Assembly (NCBI GenBank): GCA_964557125.1
Contig: CAZKYX010000003.1
Span: 21,377-85,376 of the forward strand
Direction: 5' to 3'
Length of the DNA stretch: 64,000 nucleotides
From: CAZKYX01 sp964557125
Lineage (GTDB): Bacteria > Patescibacteriota > Microgenomatia > Levybacterales > GWA1-39-11
Position numbers and translations under genes: made by a program
Shown: piece after piece, positions 62,299 through 64,000 of the stretch
Position numbering within the stretch: position 1 is the first letter of the stretch
Layout: every line of letters begins with the position of its first letter
The notes under the pieces: generated by a model
Seen by the model: only the letters and a program-made list of their open reading frames with translations
What the model was told of the DNA's origin: nothing
Databases searched by the model: none

Positions 62299-62746
62299 TT
62301 TTTTTCTTTCTCTTAAGAATTACAACTCCGCAGGCAATTATTAATAATACAACGAAAGCAATTACTAAGGGCAGGAATTTTTTTATACTACTTGGCTTGA
62401 CTGCAGGCTCTATGACAGGAGCTTCTAATGTAAAATCTAGCGTTTTATCTGATGATATAGCTTGACTAGAAAGAGTCGTACCCTTCAGTCCAGCATCACG
62501 AGGACCATCTGCCATGATTGAATAATTACCTCCAGCTACCAAAACTTCGTAGGCACCTACGCTGTCTGCAGTTGCCGCAGCAATCGTTTTTCCATTCGCA
62601 TCAATAAATGCAATGACGCCCTGAGGTATCGGATTGTTATTCGAATCGAGAATTTTTCCATTTACTCGAAAGTCTTTTGCGAATACAATCCTTTGAGAGA
62701 AGAGGAACAAAACAAAAACAATTGCGAATAAATATTTTATCTTCAT
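62282..62746 (-). CDS. Secreted carboxypeptidase-regulatory-like protein with C-terminal anchor
   Basis: This 154-residue protein has a signal peptide (MKIKYLFAIVFVLFLFSQ), one prealbumin-like carboxypeptidase-regulatory domain (about 24-105, FRVNGKILDSNNNPIPQG), a Pro-rich spacer and a C-terminal membrane helix (FLPLVIAFVVLLIIACG) with a KRKKK stop-transfer tail. It is displayed outside and anchored in the membrane. Its end overlaps the sedolisin gene on the other strand by 17 nt. It resembles the domains of the truncated surface protein at 31716-32489. Confidence 0.75.
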   Translation of the reverse strand: MKIKYLFAIVFVLFLFSQRIVFAKDFRVNGKILDSNNNPIPQGVIAFIDANGKTIAAATADSVGAYEVLVAGGNYSIMADGPRDAGLKGTTLSSQAISSDKTLDFTLEAPVIEPAVKPSSIKKFLPLVIAFVVLLIIACGVVILKRKKKTSVTE

Positions 62747-62958
62747 TACATTATCGTGGCAGATTGATATTAGAAAAGCAAGCAATCATGTGGAAGAATT
62801 TGATTGTCATAAAGATAATCACCAATGGTATGCCTAATAAAATCAACGCCCACAAATGCTGATTTTTGAGATAAGGAGTAAAAGAATGACAACAATTAAT
62901 AATTTTAATTTTACAATTTTTGTACTCGCAAATTAGAAGAAATTGTACAAAAAATTTC

Positions 62959-62987
62959 ATGAAGTACACTGTTACGTACTACTTCAT
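62959..62987. repeat. Inverted repeat in the 62786-63054 gap
   Basis: ATGAAGTA (62959-62966) and TACTTCAT (62980-62987) are perfect complements with a 13-nt loop. They may terminate transcription or serve as an operator for the gene at 63055. I see no convincing gene in the rest of this gap. Confidence 0.4.
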
Positions 62988-63016
62988 ATAGTAACCGCTT
63001 GATTCTTTATATTGAA

Positions 63017-63054
63017 TTGAAGTTAAAATTCCGTTACAGTATATATATATATAT
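63017..63054 (+). promoter_or_regulatory. Promoter containing a TA-dinucleotide tract
   Basis: TTGAAG (63017-63022) is followed by a 17-nt spacer and TATATA (63040-63045), which forms part of a (TA)n tract that runs directly to the ATG at 63055. Transcription would start within a few nt of that ATG. Confidence 0.55.
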
Positions 63055-63540
63055 ATGAAGTTAATGCTCAAACTTTCATCCTTCTTTGCAATTATTGCGG
63101 GTTTTGTACTTATCCTAGGGGGTATTTGGGGTATATGCTTTACCTATAAAAATATTGAAAGGGAAAAAATAGTTACTCCAGAAGATGCTACTATTCCCAA
63201 CGCTCAAGTTAGAGGTCCATTTACGTTAAAGTCACAGGTAGACATTATAAGGACTCATGCTCTAAAAATGACTGGCGGAAAAACATATTCTGAAATGCCA
63301 CGTCAAATTGAATCCGTTGATGAAAAGGGGGAAGTAATTTTAGATGAAAAGGGTGCTCCTGTTATGGTTCCAAATAAGGCCAGGGATACATGGATTACTG
63401 TTACTGCGCTGACAACTGCTCTTAATTTAGGAATACTCACCTACGCATTCTCTGCATTCACCATATTAATGGGTTCTATTTCGGTTTGGACAGGTATTGT
63501 TTTTCTTGCATTAAGTAAAAAGGGTCATCAAAAGAAATAA
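63055..63540 (+). CDS. Two-TM protein of unknown function (relatives often mislabelled LigA)
   Basis: This 161-residue protein has a membrane helix at about 8-30 and another at about 132-155. An outer loop between them carries ITPEDATIPNAQ-like VTPEDATIPNAQVRGP and ALKMTGGKTYSEMPR. As far as I recall, similar small proteins in Patescibacteria are auto-annotated as aromatic ring-opening dioxygenase LigA, but nothing here supports dioxygenase activity. The function is unknown. It starts within or just after a TA-repeat promoter, with little or no 5' leader. Confidence 0.65.
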   Translation: MKLMLKLSSFFAIIAGFVLILGGIWGICFTYKNIEREKIVTPEDATIPNAQVRGPFTLKSQVDIIRTHALKMTGGKTYSEMPRQIESVDEKGEVILDEKGAPVMVPNKARDTWITVTALTTALNLGILTYAFSAFTILMGSISVWTGIVFLALSKKGHQKK

Positions 63541-63574
63541 AAATCAGTTATTTTTTTTGATAATCATGTGGGAA

Positions 63575-63779
63575 AATCCTCTAACAAACACAAAACCCAA
63601 TTACTATCCCAGCAGTTGCTATTTGACTGTCTCCCTCAAGCCCTATTGGTACAGCATACTTTCTAGAGGACAAAGCGCATTCATTGTTGACACGTTTCAC
63701 GCAGTTCCAAAAATAGAATAAATGCATAGGCCATAGGAGCATAAATTCCAAATGAGTTAATAAAACTTTTTGCATCAAG
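63575..63779 (-). pseudogene. Possible remnant of a TVP38/DedA-like membrane protein
   Basis: On the minus strand, one frame reads LDAKSFINSFGIYAPMAYAF and a shifted frame reads YAVPIGLEGDSQIATAG. Together they recall the N-terminal part of SNARE-associated TVP38-type proteins, broken by frameshift and stops. The match is weak and the rest of the gene is absent. It lies between the two-TM gene and the HAD gene. Confidence 0.22.
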
Positions 63780-63794
63780 AAGGGAGACTTTCCC

Positions 63795-64000
63795 CTATAT
63801 TTGTTTACTTAATAGTTCTAACAACTCTTCCGGTTTATCTATGAGAAAATCAGGACTAGCCTTTGAGAGACCCGCTTTTGAATTAAATCCCCATGTCACA
63901 GCAACTATTTTTACTCCTGCCTTTTGAGAGGCATGAATATCTCTAATTTCATCTCCTATATATAAAGCGTCGCTTTTTGAGATACCATTCTGTTTTAGGA
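63795..64000 (-). CDS. HAD-family phosphatase, C-terminal part (runs off the window)
   Basis: The 68 visible codons encode the end of a phosphoglycolate-phosphatase-like HAD hydrolase. They include the motif IV region ALYIGDEIRDIHAS, where the acidic residues would bind Mg, followed by GVKIVAVTWGFN and a C-terminal helix ending LLSKQI. The 5' part lies beyond position 64000. The reaction is hydrolysis of a phosphate monoester; the substrate cannot be told from this fragment. Confidence 0.85.
   Translation of the reverse strand, partial: LKQNGISKSDALYIGDEIRDIHASQKAGVKIVAVTWGFNSKAGLSKASPDFLIDKPEELLELLSKQI

Noticed and set aside
62751..62969. Minus-strand 72-codon frame with one hydrophobic stretch, ending just before the carboxypeptidase-regulatory-like gene
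   Set aside because: Composition looks like translated AT-rich intergenic DNA, there is no ribosome site, and an inverted repeat overlaps its start. It could be real but I cannot support it.
1..64000. CRISPR arrays, transposase genes, rRNA operons and prophage genes
   Set aside because: I looked for regularly spaced direct repeats, transposase or integrase motifs and rRNA cores and found none; the short repeats seen are not CRISPR-like.

Overview
This AT-rich 64 kb scaffold window contains two 100-N assembly gaps. It most resembles a Candidate Phyla Radiation (Patescibacteria) genome, probably of the Microgenomates type. This is an inference from gene content: many polytopic GT-C glycosyltransferase-like proteins, a type IV pilin leader fused to a protease, cohesin/dockerin proteins, a mini GIY-YIG ORF beside a tRNA, and small two-TM orphan proteins. 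TGA is used as a stop in many genes (including most of the ATGA start/stop overlaps), so the recoded-UGA lineages (Gracilibacteria, Absconditabacteria) are unlikely. There is no rRNA, prophage, transposase or CRISPR array in the window.

Layout. (1) 100-18143, minus strand: an 18 kb envelope-glycan cluster. It holds four GT2 enzymes, two of them polyprenyl-phosphate sugar synthases, a Wzx-like flippase, four PTPS-related membrane proteins, one YfhO protein and three other GT-C proteins, many joined by 4-nt ATGA overlaps. The two polyprenyl-phosphate synthases would make the lipid-linked donors that the GT-C proteins use outside the membrane. (2) 18196-20850: a PPC-domain protein, a gap-split membrane-anchored SbsA-Ig/C39 peptidase-like protein, a bPH2 protein and a truncated cupin. 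(3) 20960-31056: PEP synthase, an FNR-class regulator lacking cysteines with matching paired boxes, a complete copper operon (csoR, copA, a TauE/SafE-cupredoxin fusion, copZ, DUF305) with a palindromic operator, and an Nramp-related transporter. (4) 31126-31735: tRNA-Glu(CTC) preceded by a GIY-YIG ORF and scar copies of its own 5' end. (5) 31716-40471: a truncated surface protein, a TMTC-like protein, a Fic gene flanked by direct repeats, a PhD/PIN toxin-antitoxin pair, a GC-rich structured element, and a MarR-controlled ABC efflux operon. (6) 40590-50887: a beta-CASP ribonuclease, a DUF4173 protein, two divergent TMTC-like proteins and a DEAH helicase. (7) 51110-64000: cohesin/dockerin proteins, Lon (cut by a gap), a 1288-codon pilin-leader/sedolisin/dockerin-like protein, small membrane proteins and the 3' end of a HAD phosphatase.

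Regulation visible in the sequence. Many first genes have a -10 hexamer 6-7 nt before the start codon, implying leaderless mRNAs, whereas some internal genes carry a GGAGGTG Shine-Dalgarno. Two promoters carry pairs of FNR-type boxes at the same -41.5 and -64.5 positions. The csoR, marR, fic and phd promoters each overlap or abut a clear operator-like repeat. The most unusual items are the tRNA-Glu scar array with its 50-nt double-hairpin insert, the repeat-flanked Fic cassette, the structured element at 36.7-36.9 kb, and the pilin-sedolisin fusion.
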